From contig CAYTVL010000016.1 in the NCBI GenBank assembly GCA_964441775.1, positions 37,448 through 101,447 of the forward strand: a stretch of DNA of 64,000 nt, read 5' to 3'. The translations under genes and the position numbers were made by a program. Under the pieces are notes generated by a model. The model was given only the letters and a program-made list of their open reading frames with translations. It was not told the origin of the DNA and searched no databases. Source of the DNA: SYOC01 sp964441775 (GTDB taxonomy: Bacteria > Desulfobacterota > Binatia > Bin18). This document shows positions 9,098 through 18,791 of the stretch, piece after piece (positions within the stretch are counted from its first letter, which is position 1; each line of letters starts with the position of its first letter).

Positions 9098-10324
9098 TCA
9101 GGTAGGCCTGCCGTACCGAGCCACAATGTTTCTCAAGGCGGCATCGAGTACTCGGCCTTTAGCGCTCCAAGAGTACTTTTCTCTCGCCAGCCTGTAACCA
9201 TTTTCACTGAGACGTCGGGCTAGTTGCTCATTGACGAGAAGAGCACCAATTTGCCTTGCAAAATCTGCCGCGCTGTTTGCTACTAAGACCTCCTCATCAG
9301 GGCGGACCTCAATGCCTTCGAGACTCACCGGGGTCGCCACGATAGGCTTGCGCATTGCCATGGCGGCAAGGATTTTGTTCTTGATACCGGCGCCGTAACG
9401 AAGCGGACAGACAAAGACGCCAGCCGATCGCAGGTAGGGCCGTACGTCATCGACTCTGCCAGTGACATAGATGCCTATCTGACGCGTTAACGACTGTACT
9501 TGAGGCGAAGGATTTGACCCGACCACCCAAAATTCGACGTTTGGAAAGGTTTTTTTAACTAGCGGGAAAATTTCCTTGCCAAAGTAGAGAACAGCATCTT
9601 CGTTCGGTCCGTAATCCATCACTCCCGTAAAAATGAGCTTGTTTATACCTTTGCCTTCATTGAAGGATGAAAAGTACTCAACATCAACGCCGTTGGTAAT
9701 AGTCATGGTCTTCCCTGATGGAGCAAGACTCTTAATAACTTCTTCGTCGACTTCCGAGTTTGTGATAATGAGGTCGCAGAATTTTTCCAGAGCTTGCTCC
9801 CGCTTCGCGATACTTCGCTTTTCAAGATAAAGCGATAGCTTCTTCGATAATCGCTTCTCTCTGTTCACCAAGCGGCTGTACAGTAAGGTGAGAGAATCAT
9901 GCAGGTCAACGACAACTGGAACCGTTCGATTCCTCTCAGCGTATTGCGTCATCCCTAGCCCGTCTACATAAATCAAATCCACAGAAGGTGAACTATTCAG
10001 ATGCTTATGAATGATGTCAAGAACTGTTTGATAGTAATCTGGCTTCAGATATTGAGTATGAAAATGAGGGGCAAGATGGAGACGATGGATTTGCTTATTC
10101 CTCCATCTAATATTCGGCGGATCCGGTAAAATGGTTACTGCCTGGAAAACATTAGCGGTAGAAAGATCCTCGAAGAACTCTTGACGTCTTTCTTTTAATT
10201 GACAACCAGTAATAAGCGAGAGTCTGTGGCTTTTTGATAAGAATCGACAGAGATTAAAAAGGCGAGGCGAGCCAGGCATACTCGACGTTGCAGGAATCTC
10301 AGCCGCAAGCACCAAAATGTTCAT
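9098..10324 (-). CDS. Glycosyltransferase family 4, PEP-CTERM/XrtA-associated type
   Basis: 408 residues. The start MNILVLAAEIPATSSMPGS and the long central helical region SLYLEKRSIAKREQALEKF resemble the sugar transferases associated with EpsH/XrtA loci. The donor half has LIFTGVMDYGPNEDAVLYF, VGSNPSPQV, and CPLRYGAGIKNKILAAMAM with KPIVATPVSLEGIEV, the position of the retaining GT-B donor motif. It would transfer a hexose to a growing lipid-linked chain in the cytoplasm. A second protein of similar type lies at 13107-14345. Donor and linkage cannot be read from sequence. Confidence 0.85.
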   Translation of the reverse strand: MNILVLAAEIPATSSMPGSPRLFNLCRFLSKSHRLSLITGCQLKERRQEFFEDLSTANVFQAVTILPDPPNIRWRNKQIHRLHLAPHFHTQYLKPDYYQTVLDIIHKHLNSSPSVDLIYVDGLGMTQYAERNRTVPVVVDLHDSLTLLYSRLVNREKRLSKKLSLYLEKRSIAKREQALEKFCDLIITNSEVDEEVIKSLAPSGKTMTITNGVDVEYFSSFNEGKGINKLIFTGVMDYGPNEDAVLYFGKEIFPLVKKTFPNVEFWVVGSNPSPQVQSLTRQIGIYVTGRVDDVRPYLRSAGVFVCPLRYGAGIKNKILAAMAMRKPIVATPVSLEGIEVRPDEEVLVANSAADFARQIGALLVNEQLARRLSENGYRLAREKYSWSAKGRVLDAALRNIVARYGRPT

Positions 10325-10361
10325 TGTTCTAAAAAACCGCTAATTACTTTCTGTCGAACCC

Positions 10362-11672
10362 TCAGCACATCCCTTCATACTGAGCCTGCATTTCTATCTT
10401 TTTGGCGGCGGCAACAAGATCGACAATACATTGATCTTTCCGCATCTTTTGGAGAATCGCTGGCAGCTCTTTGCAATGATGCCCAATAACGACAACTTCG
10501 GCATGGTCAACAATCTGGTCAATATTATCAACCAGCAGACACGCGAGATGCGGTACGTGTTCATCTATGAAGCGCTTATTTGCCCCCACTAATCTGTTGA
10601 GAGCGACATTACGGTCATAGATGCGTACTTCATATCCTTTCCCTATTAATGCTTCGATGACCTCGACAAGCGGACTCTCGCGCAAATCGTCGGTATCAGC
10701 TTTAAAGCTCATCCCCAGAAATCCTATCCGCCGTTTTTGTAAACGAGTAATCTTCTGGAGACCTGTAGCAATCTGCAGCGAGTTACTCCGCAATATCGCG
10801 CTCAATACTGGAGTTTCAAGATCTAACATTTTTGCTTGATACGTTAACGCACGGAGATCTTTTGGTAGACAAGACCCGCCAAACGCAAAGCCTGGCTTCA
10901 GGTAGGCTGGAGAGAGATTCAATTTCGTATCTTCACAAAAGATTGACATGACCTCGTGGCTATCGATCCCCATCCCTTTACACACATTCCCAATCTCATT
11001 TGCGAAACTAATCTTTAAAGCGTGAAAAGCATTATCCGTATACTTGACCATTTCCGCTACGCGGAGAGAAGTCCGTAACAGCGGCGCCATAAGACCCTTA
11101 TAGAGCTGTGCAACTAGATCACCACTAACTTTATCGTTCTCACCGATGACGATTTTAGGGGGGTTGTAAAAGTCCCGGACAGAAGATCCTTCTCTAAGAA
11201 ATTCCGGGTTGTAACAAAGGCCCCACGTTTGCCCAACTTTTCGTTTGGAATATGCTTCAATTCTCGGAATAGCAATCTCTTCCGTCGTTCCTGGCAATAT
11301 AGTGCTTCGGAGCACTACCAGATGGGAAGACTCCTTGCCTCGCAATGCTTCTCCAATTTCTTCACACACTCGCTTTATATAGGTCAAATCCAAGCTGCCA
11401 TTCGACTGACTCGGCGTCCCAACACACACGAAAGAAATCTCTGAGGATTCAACCGCCTCTAGCACCGAAGTTGTAGCCCACAATTTCTGCTGCCTATGCG
11501 CTTGGCCAATCAATTCATCAATTCCAGGCTCAATAATGGGGGAAAGTCCTGAGTTAATCAGGTTCACTTTCTCCACGTTGATATCGACGCCTATTACTGA
11601 ATGCCCGCTAGCGGACAAGCATCCTGCACAGACAGTCCCTACGTAGCCTAGACCAAATATGCTTATACGCAC
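10362..11672 (-). CDS. algD: GDP-mannose 6-dehydrogenase-like nucleotide-sugar dehydrogenase
   Basis: 436 residues, the same length as Pseudomonas AlgD. The GTG at 11672 follows AGGAGA by 6 nt. The NAD-binding Rossmann motif is IFGLGYVGTVCAGCLS (5-20). The catalytic cysteine is C268 in FAFGGSCLPKDLRAL, at the AlgD position. The start is far closer to GDP-mannose dehydrogenase than to typical UDP-glucose dehydrogenase. It oxidises the nucleotide-linked hexose at C6 twice with NAD+ to a uronic acid, probably GDP-mannuronate. The GDP-mannose would come from ManC at 26421-27902. UDP-glucose dehydrogenase activity is the alternative. Confidence 0.87.
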   Translation of the reverse strand: MRISIFGLGYVGTVCAGCLSASGHSVIGVDINVEKVNLINSGLSPIIEPGIDELIGQAHRQQKLWATTSVLEAVESSEISFVCVGTPSQSNGSLDLTYIKRVCEEIGEALRGKESSHLVVLRSTILPGTTEEIAIPRIEAYSKRKVGQTWGLCYNPEFLREGSSVRDFYNPPKIVIGENDKVSGDLVAQLYKGLMAPLLRTSLRVAEMVKYTDNAFHALKISFANEIGNVCKGMGIDSHEVMSIFCEDTKLNLSPAYLKPGFAFGGSCLPKDLRALTYQAKMLDLETPVLSAILRSNSLQIATGLQKITRLQKRRIGFLGMSFKADTDDLRESPLVEVIEALIGKGYEVRIYDRNVALNRLVGANKRFIDEHVPHLACLLVDNIDQIVDHAEVVVIGHHCKELPAILQKMRKDQCIVDLVAAAKKIEMQAQYEGMC

Positions 11673-12019
11673 TCAAATTCTCCTAAAGATTTTCCGAGGA
11701 AGAAGTCATCATGGACAAGATCTGCATCAGTTGATGTGACGAATAGGAGAGCCCAGAAAATGAGGCTCGTCTGAAATGCTACATAGTTGACATGTATATC
11801 CCAATGACGGTCTCAGCCGCTGGCATACCGTTCGAGCAATGCGGTAAACCAGCTTCCCTCAATCATGCTACTGCGCAATTGCTTGTCGAGGTGCCACTGT
11901 ATCGGAGAAGACCTCCTGCGGTGCCAACGCGTTCGCTAACAGTTTATAACTATGTACCGCGCAGTGAACATGCGCAGCACTATTACCAGGATTTTTACTT
12001 GTCTTCCATGTTTCAGTTC
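11673..12019. other. 347-nt intergenic stretch without a recognisable gene
   Basis: This lies between the GT2 gene and the AlgD-like gene, which run in the same direction. Short open frames exist on both strands, but none has a ribosome-binding site, a domain motif or clear coding character. The only functional element I see is the AGGAGA just before the AlgD GTG. It could hold an internal promoter for the downstream half of the locus. Confidence 0.5.
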
Positions 12020-13015
12020 TTAACGAGACACAGAAAAAACACCCTGTCTCGAAAGTTGCTTCAGCCTCCGTGCCCACATGACTATGCGCTCCCCGAAAAA
12101 AGTAGCTACGTAGTAAACTAAGGGCTTTGTACTGATTCTCTTCGTTAGGCTAACCAGAAAGTTCTGACGAGCTTCTTGGTGCCTCCCTAGATCGAAGTAG
12201 ATATACCCAAGTTGAAGATAGAGAGACGCCAGGTACGCCTCAGTGAAGGTCGGATCAACTTTCGCTGACGTCGAGGATTTGGACCTTGCTTGCTCGATTA
12301 CGCGGATATACGACTGCAGGGCCAACAGTCCGTCGGACGAAAGATTATGACCATGAACCCGTTTTCGACTCATCAGCTCCGGAATGCAACCAATGGAAAA
12401 ACACCCTGCAATCCTTAGCCATAGATCACGGTCTTCAACACTTTGTAGACTTTCATCAAATCCTCCGACCTGTTCCATGCAGGCCCGCGTAATTACTACA
12501 GTGCATGTACAGATGAAGTTGTAAACGAGCAGTGCTTTGAATGTATCCTCTAGGACGACTTCAGCGGTATACAAGCGCATGGGGCTTTCGTTACGCCGTA
12601 AGAACGAAGATGTAACCGTTCCTTTTACATCGAACAGCTCGGCGTCTCCGAATACTAACCCAACATTCTTATGACGCGCCAGGAACTTAACTTGACGTTC
12701 CAGCTTGCCTGGCATCCAGATGTCGTCCGCGTCGAGAAACGCTATCAGTTGCCCTCGTGCCTGGCGCATACCGATATTCCGGGCAGCTGACACACCCCGG
12801 TTCGCTTGGTTGATATAGATAACGGACGAACGATAGGGAGCAATCACTGTAGCAGTGTCATCAGTTGATCCATCATCCACCACTATAATCTCAATATTCG
12901 GATAGGTTTGTGCTAGGACACTCTCCACAGCTTCGGCAATGTAAGCCGCAGAATTATAGGTTGGAATAATCACGCTGACTAACAAGTTGTTATATGAGTT
13001 AGTACTTCCGTGCAT
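12020..13015 (-). CDS. Glycosyltransferase family 2 with C-terminal helical tail
   Basis: 331 residues. The GT-A core starts VSVIIPTYNSAAYIAEAVES, then VVDDGSTDDTA, then ARNIGMRQARGQLIAFLDADD with the DxD-type motif, and W-x-R-I near EDRDLWLRIAG. It should use a nucleotide-diphosphate sugar in the cytoplasm. The last 80 residues include YLASLYLQLGYIYFDLGRHQ, which looks like one TPR-like helical pair and may bind a partner. The ATG at 13015 is preceded by TTAGGA. It belongs to the run of three glycosyltransferases between the Cys-rich protein and AlgD. Confidence 0.88.
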   Translation of the reverse strand: MHGSTNSYNNLLVSVIIPTYNSAAYIAEAVESVLAQTYPNIEIIVVDDGSTDDTATVIAPYRSSVIYINQANRGVSAARNIGMRQARGQLIAFLDADDIWMPGKLERQVKFLARHKNVGLVFGDAELFDVKGTVTSSFLRRNESPMRLYTAEVVLEDTFKALLVYNFICTCTVVITRACMEQVGGFDESLQSVEDRDLWLRIAGCFSIGCIPELMSRKRVHGHNLSSDGLLALQSYIRVIEQARSKSSTSAKVDPTFTEAYLASLYLQLGYIYFDLGRHQEARQNFLVSLTKRISTKPLVYYVATFFGERIVMWARRLKQLSRQGVFSVSR

Positions 13016-13106
13016 TCGATCCTAACCTCAATGTTCCACAATTCCTCGATACAGACGCATCACGCTTCCGCAATCTACATCTGGCAGTCGTCCGAAACGC
13101 ATTTAG

Positions 13107-14345
13107 TTAGAAAGCAGCGTCACCGGCTAATATGGCGCTCATTCGGCGCACTACTACGTCCCGGCTATATTGAAGGCGCACGCGCTCCCGGCCCGCCGCG
13201 CCGATTCGAGCCGCCCGCTGATCATCCTCGAGTAAATCCGCACAGGCCTCAGCGATACCCACAGCATCATTTCGCAACACGATCTCTTTGTCGGGCACCA
13301 GCTCAAGACCTTCGGCCCCTATTTGTGTCGACACAACTGGCACGCCGTAGCTAGCCGCTTCAAGAATCTTGATGCGCGTCCCGCCTCCAGACTGGATTGG
13401 GCAGCAAAACACACGCGTCTTTCGGTAAAGAGCGTTGAGATCTGGGACAAAGCCGAGAAACTCGACTCCAGCCGGGGGATTCTGAAAGCTAGGTATCACC
13501 TCCGAACGTGGACCCGCGATGAGGAGCCGGGCCTTTGGAGAAATTCTTACTAGGTGCGGCCAAACCTCCTTAATTAGGTACTCTATAGCCACCACGTTTG
13601 GCGCGTAGCTAAATGTACCAATAAAGAGTACGTTTGGTTCCGTCGTTAGTGAGCTATCAGCAATTCGAATAACAGCATTCGGAATGACCTCAACATTATG
13701 GACTTTCATTACTCGCCGCAAATAATGGCGATCGACCTCGGAACACACAAAAGCGCAATGCGAGCGAACGATTGCACGACGTTCGCCCCACCAAAGCGCC
13801 GGCACCTGTAGATAGAGCAGTGGTTTGCTCCGCCACCATGGCGGCTGGGCCACTTCCCGTGCAAACCTCAGATGCTCCACATCGTCGAGGTCAATGAAGG
13901 TTCGCACTCCACCAAACGATAACGACGTCGCAGCAGCGGTTGTATGGAGACGATGAAAAAAAACAATGTCAGGCGATCGAGCTAGACACCGTGCGAATGC
14001 CTCCGTCTGTCGCTTTCCCAGGTAAGGACGGAAGTCAGGACGCCACGATAATCTCAGAGCCGGTTGAACGTACGATGCCAAGAGTCCGCTAGGGCACTCT
14101 TCAGGCTCGCGCTCACAGAGCGTAACATTGGACCGGATTCCCCAAAACTCAGTAAGCTGTTGGGTCACCATAGAAGCAGCCTGAGAGGTAGAAGCGATTC
14201 CGTTGGGGGAAAGGAAGAAAAGGATATCAAGGTCGGGATTCAGGGACTGAATGGCATCCAGCCACATTCGCATCCGCTGAAACACCCCATGAACACTCCT
14301 TGAAAAGTCCCGCGGAAAATGACTTGAGACGAAGAGAACGCGCAT
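13107..14345 (-). CDS. Glycosyltransferase family 4
   Basis: 412 residues from the ATG at 14345. This start is preferred over one 36 nt upstream because GGGGAAG lies directly before it and the protein then begins MRVLFVSSHFPRDFS, the usual GT-B start. The donor half has NVLFIGTFSYAPNVVAIEYL, LLIAGPRSEV, and CPIQSGGGTRIKILEAASYG followed by VPVVSTQIGAEGLELV, the retaining donor motif. FIDLDDVEHLRFAREV in the acceptor half resembles the XrtA-locus sugar transferase at 9098-10324. The role is sugar addition to the repeat unit, with unknown specificity. Confidence 0.87.
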   Translation of the reverse strand: MRVLFVSSHFPRDFSRSVHGVFQRMRMWLDAIQSLNPDLDILFFLSPNGIASTSQAASMVTQQLTEFWGIRSNVTLCEREPEECPSGLLASYVQPALRLSWRPDFRPYLGKRQTEAFARCLARSPDIVFFHRLHTTAAATSLSFGGVRTFIDLDDVEHLRFAREVAQPPWWRSKPLLYLQVPALWWGERRAIVRSHCAFVCSEVDRHYLRRVMKVHNVEVIPNAVIRIADSSLTTEPNVLFIGTFSYAPNVVAIEYLIKEVWPHLVRISPKARLLIAGPRSEVIPSFQNPPAGVEFLGFVPDLNALYRKTRVFCCPIQSGGGTRIKILEAASYGVPVVSTQIGAEGLELVPDKEIVLRNDAVGIAEACADLLEDDQRAARIGAAGRERVRLQYSRDVVVRRMSAILAGDAAF

Positions 14346-14414
14346 CAACTCTTCCCCTACCTCTTCTGTTTCTAAGCGCATCAGATTTATTCACATCGCA
14401 TCATGAAACGCAGG

Positions 14415-15371
14415 CTAGACTTTCTGGCGAACCAAGCTCACAACTGTTTCTATTCCACAGAGGATGGCGTTGAGCAGGAGTCGAGCCCGGTTCAACGGAT
14501 AACCTAGCTCGGCAAGTCGAACACGATGGAAAGCCCAGAAATCTCGACCGCGTCTGCGAAAGACCTGACAACCGAGGTAGCTGTAGTAGTGCGCTAACTG
14601 GTCATGAATACGCCGCTTCAATTCGTGTGCGTCGAAGCACCTCGGACCAAAGTTGATCAGAAATTCCAGGATATTAGGAATATAGACATTGAGGGTGTCC
14701 GAATAGGAAGTCAGGGAAGCCTCACGTACACGGGTAAAGGTAAGGATCTGGGGTACGAAGGCGTAGTCATGATGCTCCAGCAGTTCTAGGCACGCCTCGG
14801 CATCTGCATGTAACTTCTGCTCTTTGAAGAACCTCTCCCGGCTGCGGATCACATCCGCACGAAACATTAGTGGTGTCGGCGCTCCCAAAAGGTGAGGACC
14901 ACGAGAAAGATAATTCCGACAAACCTCGCGACCTGATACGACGTTGCTAGAAAAAGGAAACTCGCAAGGGTCCACACGCCTTCCGGCAAGGCTATACGCC
15001 TTTACCAGCGCTACGTTTGGGTTTTCCTCGGCAATCCGCACCATTTGTTCCAGGCATTCTGGATAGAGCCAGTCGTCCGCAGCCACGACCTTGCAATATT
15101 TATCTCGGGGAGAAAGCTGGCGGAACGCAATGTTGTAGTTTTCAATCACCGGCACGGTCGTCTCGTTGCGAACTACGCAGATGCGACTGTCTTTGGCTGC
15201 GTAGCCTTGCGCGATGTCGAAAGTTCGATCCGTACTCGCGTTGTCGACGATGACTAGGTGCCAGTTTGGGTAAGTCTGCGCTGCCACGCTATCGATACAC
15301 TCCCCGATGTATCGCTCTTCGTTGTAAGCTGGGGTTATCACCCCTACCGAAGGCATATCACCCGGAATCAT
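14415..15371 (-). CDS. Glycosyltransferase family 2
   Basis: 318 residues. It begins VGVITPAYNEERYIGECIDS, then VIVDNASTDRTFDIA, and VVAADDWLYPECLEQM carries the metal-binding acidic motif (ADD). This is a compact GT-A enzyme without membrane helices apart from a slightly hydrophobic C-terminus. It should act in the cytoplasm on lipid-linked intermediates. About 260 nt of apparently noncoding sequence separate it from the Cys-rich protein upstream, more than elsewhere in this part of the locus. Confidence 0.87.
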   Translation of the reverse strand: MIPGDMPSVGVITPAYNEERYIGECIDSVAAQTYPNWHLVIVDNASTDRTFDIAQGYAAKDSRICVVRNETTVPVIENYNIAFRQLSPRDKYCKVVAADDWLYPECLEQMVRIAEENPNVALVKAYSLAGRRVDPCEFPFSSNVVSGREVCRNYLSRGPHLLGAPTPLMFRADVIRSRERFFKEQKLHADAEACLELLEHHDYAFVPQILTFTRVREASLTSYSDTLNVYIPNILEFLINFGPRCFDAHELKRRIHDQLAHYYSYLGCQVFRRRGRDFWAFHRVRLAELGYPLNRARLLLNAILCGIETVVSLVRQKV

Positions 15372-15628
15372 GGATGGACACCTCGGTTGCTGTCCTGCAC
15401 TCTCAGTTGCTGGCCGCCCACCACTTGGAAGTTGCCTTCAAGCCTAATGTTCTCCTCGAGGACAACAAGATCAGAGCGACGCCGGCCCTCGGCGTCGAGT
15501 GATCGCCCATATCGGCAAATACCATGCCTTGGCGCACCGACCTGCAAATAAGCCAATTGAATCATCACCACTCTCCAGTCGTGCTATTGAGATTTGGGTA
15601 TGCTTATTCATGTCTTGCAGTAGAGGCT

Positions 15629-16714
15629 TCAAGACCCGCTCTCCGCCTTTTCTACCCGCTTAAGCCAAATCTCGCGCCAGTACGGATAGATACTTCTGGG
15701 GCAGAAAAGTCTATTCCTACTTAGGCATCCACTGCACACAACACCTTCGAGGATAATGCAATCGTTGGGCATGTACATCATCACGCCGGTTTTTTCGTTA
15801 ATGATCCGCTCGACCCGACGAAGGACCCGATATGTGCCACCGCAATAGGGTAGCATTTCTACATCGAACGAAAGTCCACGGTTTCGTTGTCTCCCGTTGA
15901 GGGTGCGCATGATTTCAGCCTTCGAACGAACCTGAACTAACTCCCCTGCTTGAAGATTTAAGAGCTCGGTGGGTGTCTTCTTTTCTGCGAGTCCACGAAT
16001 GTACGGATACGGATGAAATAACTTCCTCAAAAACTGGCTCAAACGCCAACACCCACGAACACGGCCTAATAGATTAAACGTTATAAAGGCGTTGTACGCT
16101 GCAATTCCTACAGAGACAATAAAAACAGACAGGCGTACGTTGCCTGAGGAGAGATCTTTCACATATTGTCGCAGATCCCACCACGTGAGTGGTATCGTTG
16201 CCTGGAGTACCTCGGTCGCCTGACAGCGGTACCTTTCTTCCCGGTCTTTCCCCTTGATGGGGGACACCCGGGTCGCACGAGCGAGAGCCTCCTGCCCGAA
16301 GCGACTTCTTACGTTGAGGCTTTCACTGGGCATGACGCCAAACATCGCTGGCGACTCCTCGTCGGGTTTGGTGCCACTTACCCGTTTTAACCATTCCCCC
16401 TTCCAGAACAGTAAGCATCCAGCTTGACACCCGCCGTGTGCTTGTCCATCACAGCGAAGCCCTTCAAGATGAACAGCATTCGTCATGGAGCGGCTTTTAT
16501 ACTGCTCAATGGTATCGCAGGTCTTGTGAGCCGACCTATAGACCTGAAATCTCTTACCACAGTACTTGAGCATCTCCGGCATAAACGGGAGGGCATCTAA
16601 GCGGCCCTGCTCGTCCAGGGTAGCAAAGATCTCTTCGGTGCTCCTCACCTCCACCCAGTCCCCTGAACGAATGCCCATGTTGTTTTCAAAACCTTGCGGT
16701 TTACTCGTAAGCAT
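15629..16714 (-). CDS. Cys-rich protein with two copies of an unassigned domain
   Basis: 361 residues; I do not recognise a named family. Two related units of about 95 residues flank a middle with one hydrophobic helix (LSVFIVSVGIAAYNAFITF). Unit 1 (17-111) runs GDWVEVRS, EMLKYCGKRFQVYR, HLEGLRC, CQAGC and WKGEWLKRV. Unit 2 (about 258-353) runs GELVQVRS, EMLPYCGGTYRVLR, ILEGVVC, CPRS and WREIWLKRV. Conserved Cys and His (C52, C66, H82, C88, C96, C100 in unit 1) suggest metal binding, and the opening GDxVEVRS is SH3-like. The start overlaps the end of the ABC ATPase by 14 nt, linking it to export; the ATG at 16678 is an alternative. The function is unknown. Confidence 0.75.
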   Translation of the reverse strand: MLTSKPQGFENNMGIRSGDWVEVRSTEEIFATLDEQGRLDALPFMPEMLKYCGKRFQVYRSAHKTCDTIEQYKSRSMTNAVHLEGLRCDGQAHGGCQAGCLLFWKGEWLKRVSGTKPDEESPAMFGVMPSESLNVRSRFGQEALARATRVSPIKGKDREERYRCQATEVLQATIPLTWWDLRQYVKDLSSGNVRLSVFIVSVGIAAYNAFITFNLLGRVRGCWRLSQFLRKLFHPYPYIRGLAEKKTPTELLNLQAGELVQVRSKAEIMRTLNGRQRNRGLSFDVEMLPYCGGTYRVLRRVERIINEKTGVMMYMPNDCIILEGVVCSGCLSRNRLFCPRSIYPYWREIWLKRVEKAESGS

Positions 16715-17963
16715 ATTTCACTGAAGATTGTCCATTAATTTTCTGGTCAAATGCTTCACCTACCTGGCATTCCGTGAGTCTCGGATGGAGCGATATGACA
16801 CCGTGCGCCTCTGGCGCACCAGTCACAAAAAACGTAGCCGCACCTTCCCACTGATCATAATCTGAGCTGGTCACGTAGCGGTGCGCATAGGCGTTTACGT
16901 GAAAGGTGCCTTCGGTGAGACTAAGATCCAACTCGAAGGTACACGTAAGAGTTTGATTTTTTTCGAGAGTGATTGGAGCGACGCCGAGACGTTGTGTGCC
17001 GGTGTCAAACAGCGGATATTGATTGTGATCGGTAATTCGAATCTCCACGCTCATGTCTATAGTGCGGCGATGAGCACGGGCTTTGACCGTGACATATAAT
17101 TTACCACCCGACTCAAACTCGACGCGCGGTCCATACTGGTCGCAGACCATGACGTGCTCGATAGTGACACAACTCGCTGTGCTACCCGAGCCGTTCATCC
17201 GTCGTTGCTGACCCTGAGAGTAATAGGTTTTAATAACCTCCTCTGTCGGACCGATCATTCGCACCTGGCCCCGTTCGAGCAACAGGCTGCGTTGGCACAG
17301 GTTTGCGACCGCGCGTAGATTATGGGACACAAAGATCACGGTGGCCCCACTAGCAATCACGGCATTCATGCGCTCGATACACTTACGTTGGAAGAGGTAA
17401 TCGCCCACGCTCAGCACTTCATCGACAAGCAGGATGTCTGGATCGACATGAGCGGCGACGGAAAAACCGAGACGAGCAAACATGCCAGAGGAATACCGCT
17501 TAACCGGCGTATCAATGAACTCTTCGAGACCAGAGAAAGCAACGATAGCGTCGAAGCGCCGCCTGATCTCCTCTCGTGTCATGCCGAGAATCGCCCCATT
17601 AAGATAGACGTTCTCACGACCGGTGAGATCTTGATGGAAGCCAGCGCTGACTTCGATGAGCGCAGAGACACGACCCGCTACGTGAATGGTGCCCGTGGTC
17701 GGCCGCATGATGCCAGTCAGCAATTTAAGAATAGTGCTTTTCCCTGCGCCATTTCCCCCAATGATGCCAAAAGCTTCGCCCCGCTTCACGCTGAATGAGA
17801 CGTTTTGGAGCGCCCAGAAGTCACGTCGATCAAGTTCCTGACTACGGTCGCGACGAATCCAACGGCGTGTCAGTGCCGGTAAGAGATCCCTCAGAGAATC
17901 GTATAACTCACCGCGTCGGAATTTTTTATATATCCCTTGAACATCAAGAACGTTGTTGGCCAT
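16701..17963 (-). CDS. wzt: Polysaccharide ABC exporter ATPase with C-terminal carbohydrate-binding domain (Wzt type)
   Basis: 420 residues from the ATG at 17963, 11 nt after the permease stop; a GTG extends the frame into the permease gene. The nucleotide-binding domain has Walker A GGNGAGKS (69-76), the signature YSSGM (157-161), Walker B ILLVDE (177-182) and the switch histidine SHN near 213. Residues from about 255 to the end form a beta-rich Wzt-C-like domain. In E. coli O8/O9a that domain recognises the finished O-polysaccharide end before export. The protein pairs with the permease at 17975-18760 to move lipid-linked glycan across the inner membrane. Confidence 0.92.
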   Translation of the reverse strand: MANNVLDVQGIYKKFRRGELYDSLRDLLPALTRRWIRRDRSQELDRRDFWALQNVSFSVKRGEAFGIIGGNGAGKSTILKLLTGIMRPTTGTIHVAGRVSALIEVSAGFHQDLTGRENVYLNGAILGMTREEIRRRFDAIVAFSGLEEFIDTPVKRYSSGMFARLGFSVAAHVDPDILLVDEVLSVGDYLFQRKCIERMNAVIASGATVIFVSHNLRAVANLCQRSLLLERGQVRMIGPTEEVIKTYYSQGQQRRMNGSGSTASCVTIEHVMVCDQYGPRVEFESGGKLYVTVKARAHRRTIDMSVEIRITDHNQYPLFDTGTQRLGVAPITLEKNQTLTCTFELDLSLTEGTFHVNAYAHRYVTSSDYDQWEGAATFFVTGAPEAHGVISLHPRLTECQVGEAFDQKINGQSSVKYAYE

Positions 17964-17974
17964 GGGAATCAAAC

Positions 17975-18760
17975 TCAAATGCTTTCTGCAAAAAAAGGTT
18001 CGACTTTTCTGAACATCAACAGCGCCCCAGTAAGGAGAACGCACGTGACAACGAAGCTATAAGAAAACCAAAGTAAGGACGGACTGCGGTGCAAAATGAC
18101 GGTGGTGGAAATGCTTTCCAAAAGCGGGGACACAGGATTTGCCAGTAACCAAGGAGCCCATTGCCCGAAGAGTGAGGACTCGTAAAACACAGGGGTAAAA
18201 AAGATGGCGAATGTGAGCAGGACTTCTACGATAAATTTTACGTCTCGGAAGAAGAGACTAGCAGCCGAAAAGATAATCGCGAGGGCGGTCGCTAGGAGGA
18301 TCAGCGTCCCAACGAGGAGAGGAAGCCACAGGAGATGAATACTCAGTCCTGTACCTGTAACGATCAACAATAGGCCAACGACCACACTGGCGATGCAAAA
18401 GTCAAAGAGTTGAGAAAAAACTGCAGCAAGGGGAAAAATCAGGCGTGGAAGATAAATTTTCGTGATAAGGTTTGCGTTTGAGATGAGGCTGTTCGTACCA
18501 AAACGGAGCGCCGAAACAACAAAAGCCCACGGTGCCGCTTTTACGGAGACGGAAGTCAAGTCCGACAGCACGAAAGACTTCCCTGAGACTGCAGCAAATG
18601 CATATCGGACGATAAGACCAGCGCAAACAATAACGGTCGGCATCAAAATCGCCCACAACATGCCCATGATGGACTGTTTATATTTCACTCTGATCTCACG
18701 CCAAGTGATCATGTAGAGCAAATCACGGCGATCAAACAGCTCTCTTAGAGTTTGGAACAT
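17975..18760 (-). CDS. wzm: ABC-2 type polysaccharide exporter permease (Wzm type)
   Basis: 261 residues with six hydrophobic helices. It begins with the amphipathic stretch LFDRRDLLYMITWREIRVKYKQS, typical of KpsM/Wzm/TagG permeases, and has FRDVKFIVEVLLTFAIFFTPVFY and LLANPVSPLLESI, the ABC-2 landmarks. It forms the inner-membrane channel for the ATPase immediately downstream (11 nt gap). The pair defines an ABC-dependent export route in a locus that also has Wza, Wzz and BY-kinase genes. Confidence 0.92.
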   Translation of the reverse strand: MFQTLRELFDRRDLLYMITWREIRVKYKQSIMGMLWAILMPTVIVCAGLIVRYAFAAVSGKSFVLSDLTSVSVKAAPWAFVVSALRFGTNSLISNANLITKIYLPRLIFPLAAVFSQLFDFCIASVVVGLLLIVTGTGLSIHLLWLPLLVGTLILLATALAIIFSAASLFFRDVKFIVEVLLTFAIFFTPVFYESSLFGQWAPWLLANPVSPLLESISTTVILHRSPSLLWFSYSFVVTCVLLTGALLMFRKVEPFFAESI

Positions 18761-18791
18761 AAGTCCCGCTCCTTGTCATATAACTAGATGA

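Noticed and set aside
11792..12121. Small open frames in the gap before the AlgD-like gene
   Set aside because: No ribosome site, no motif, and one of them overlaps a well-supported glycosyltransferase.
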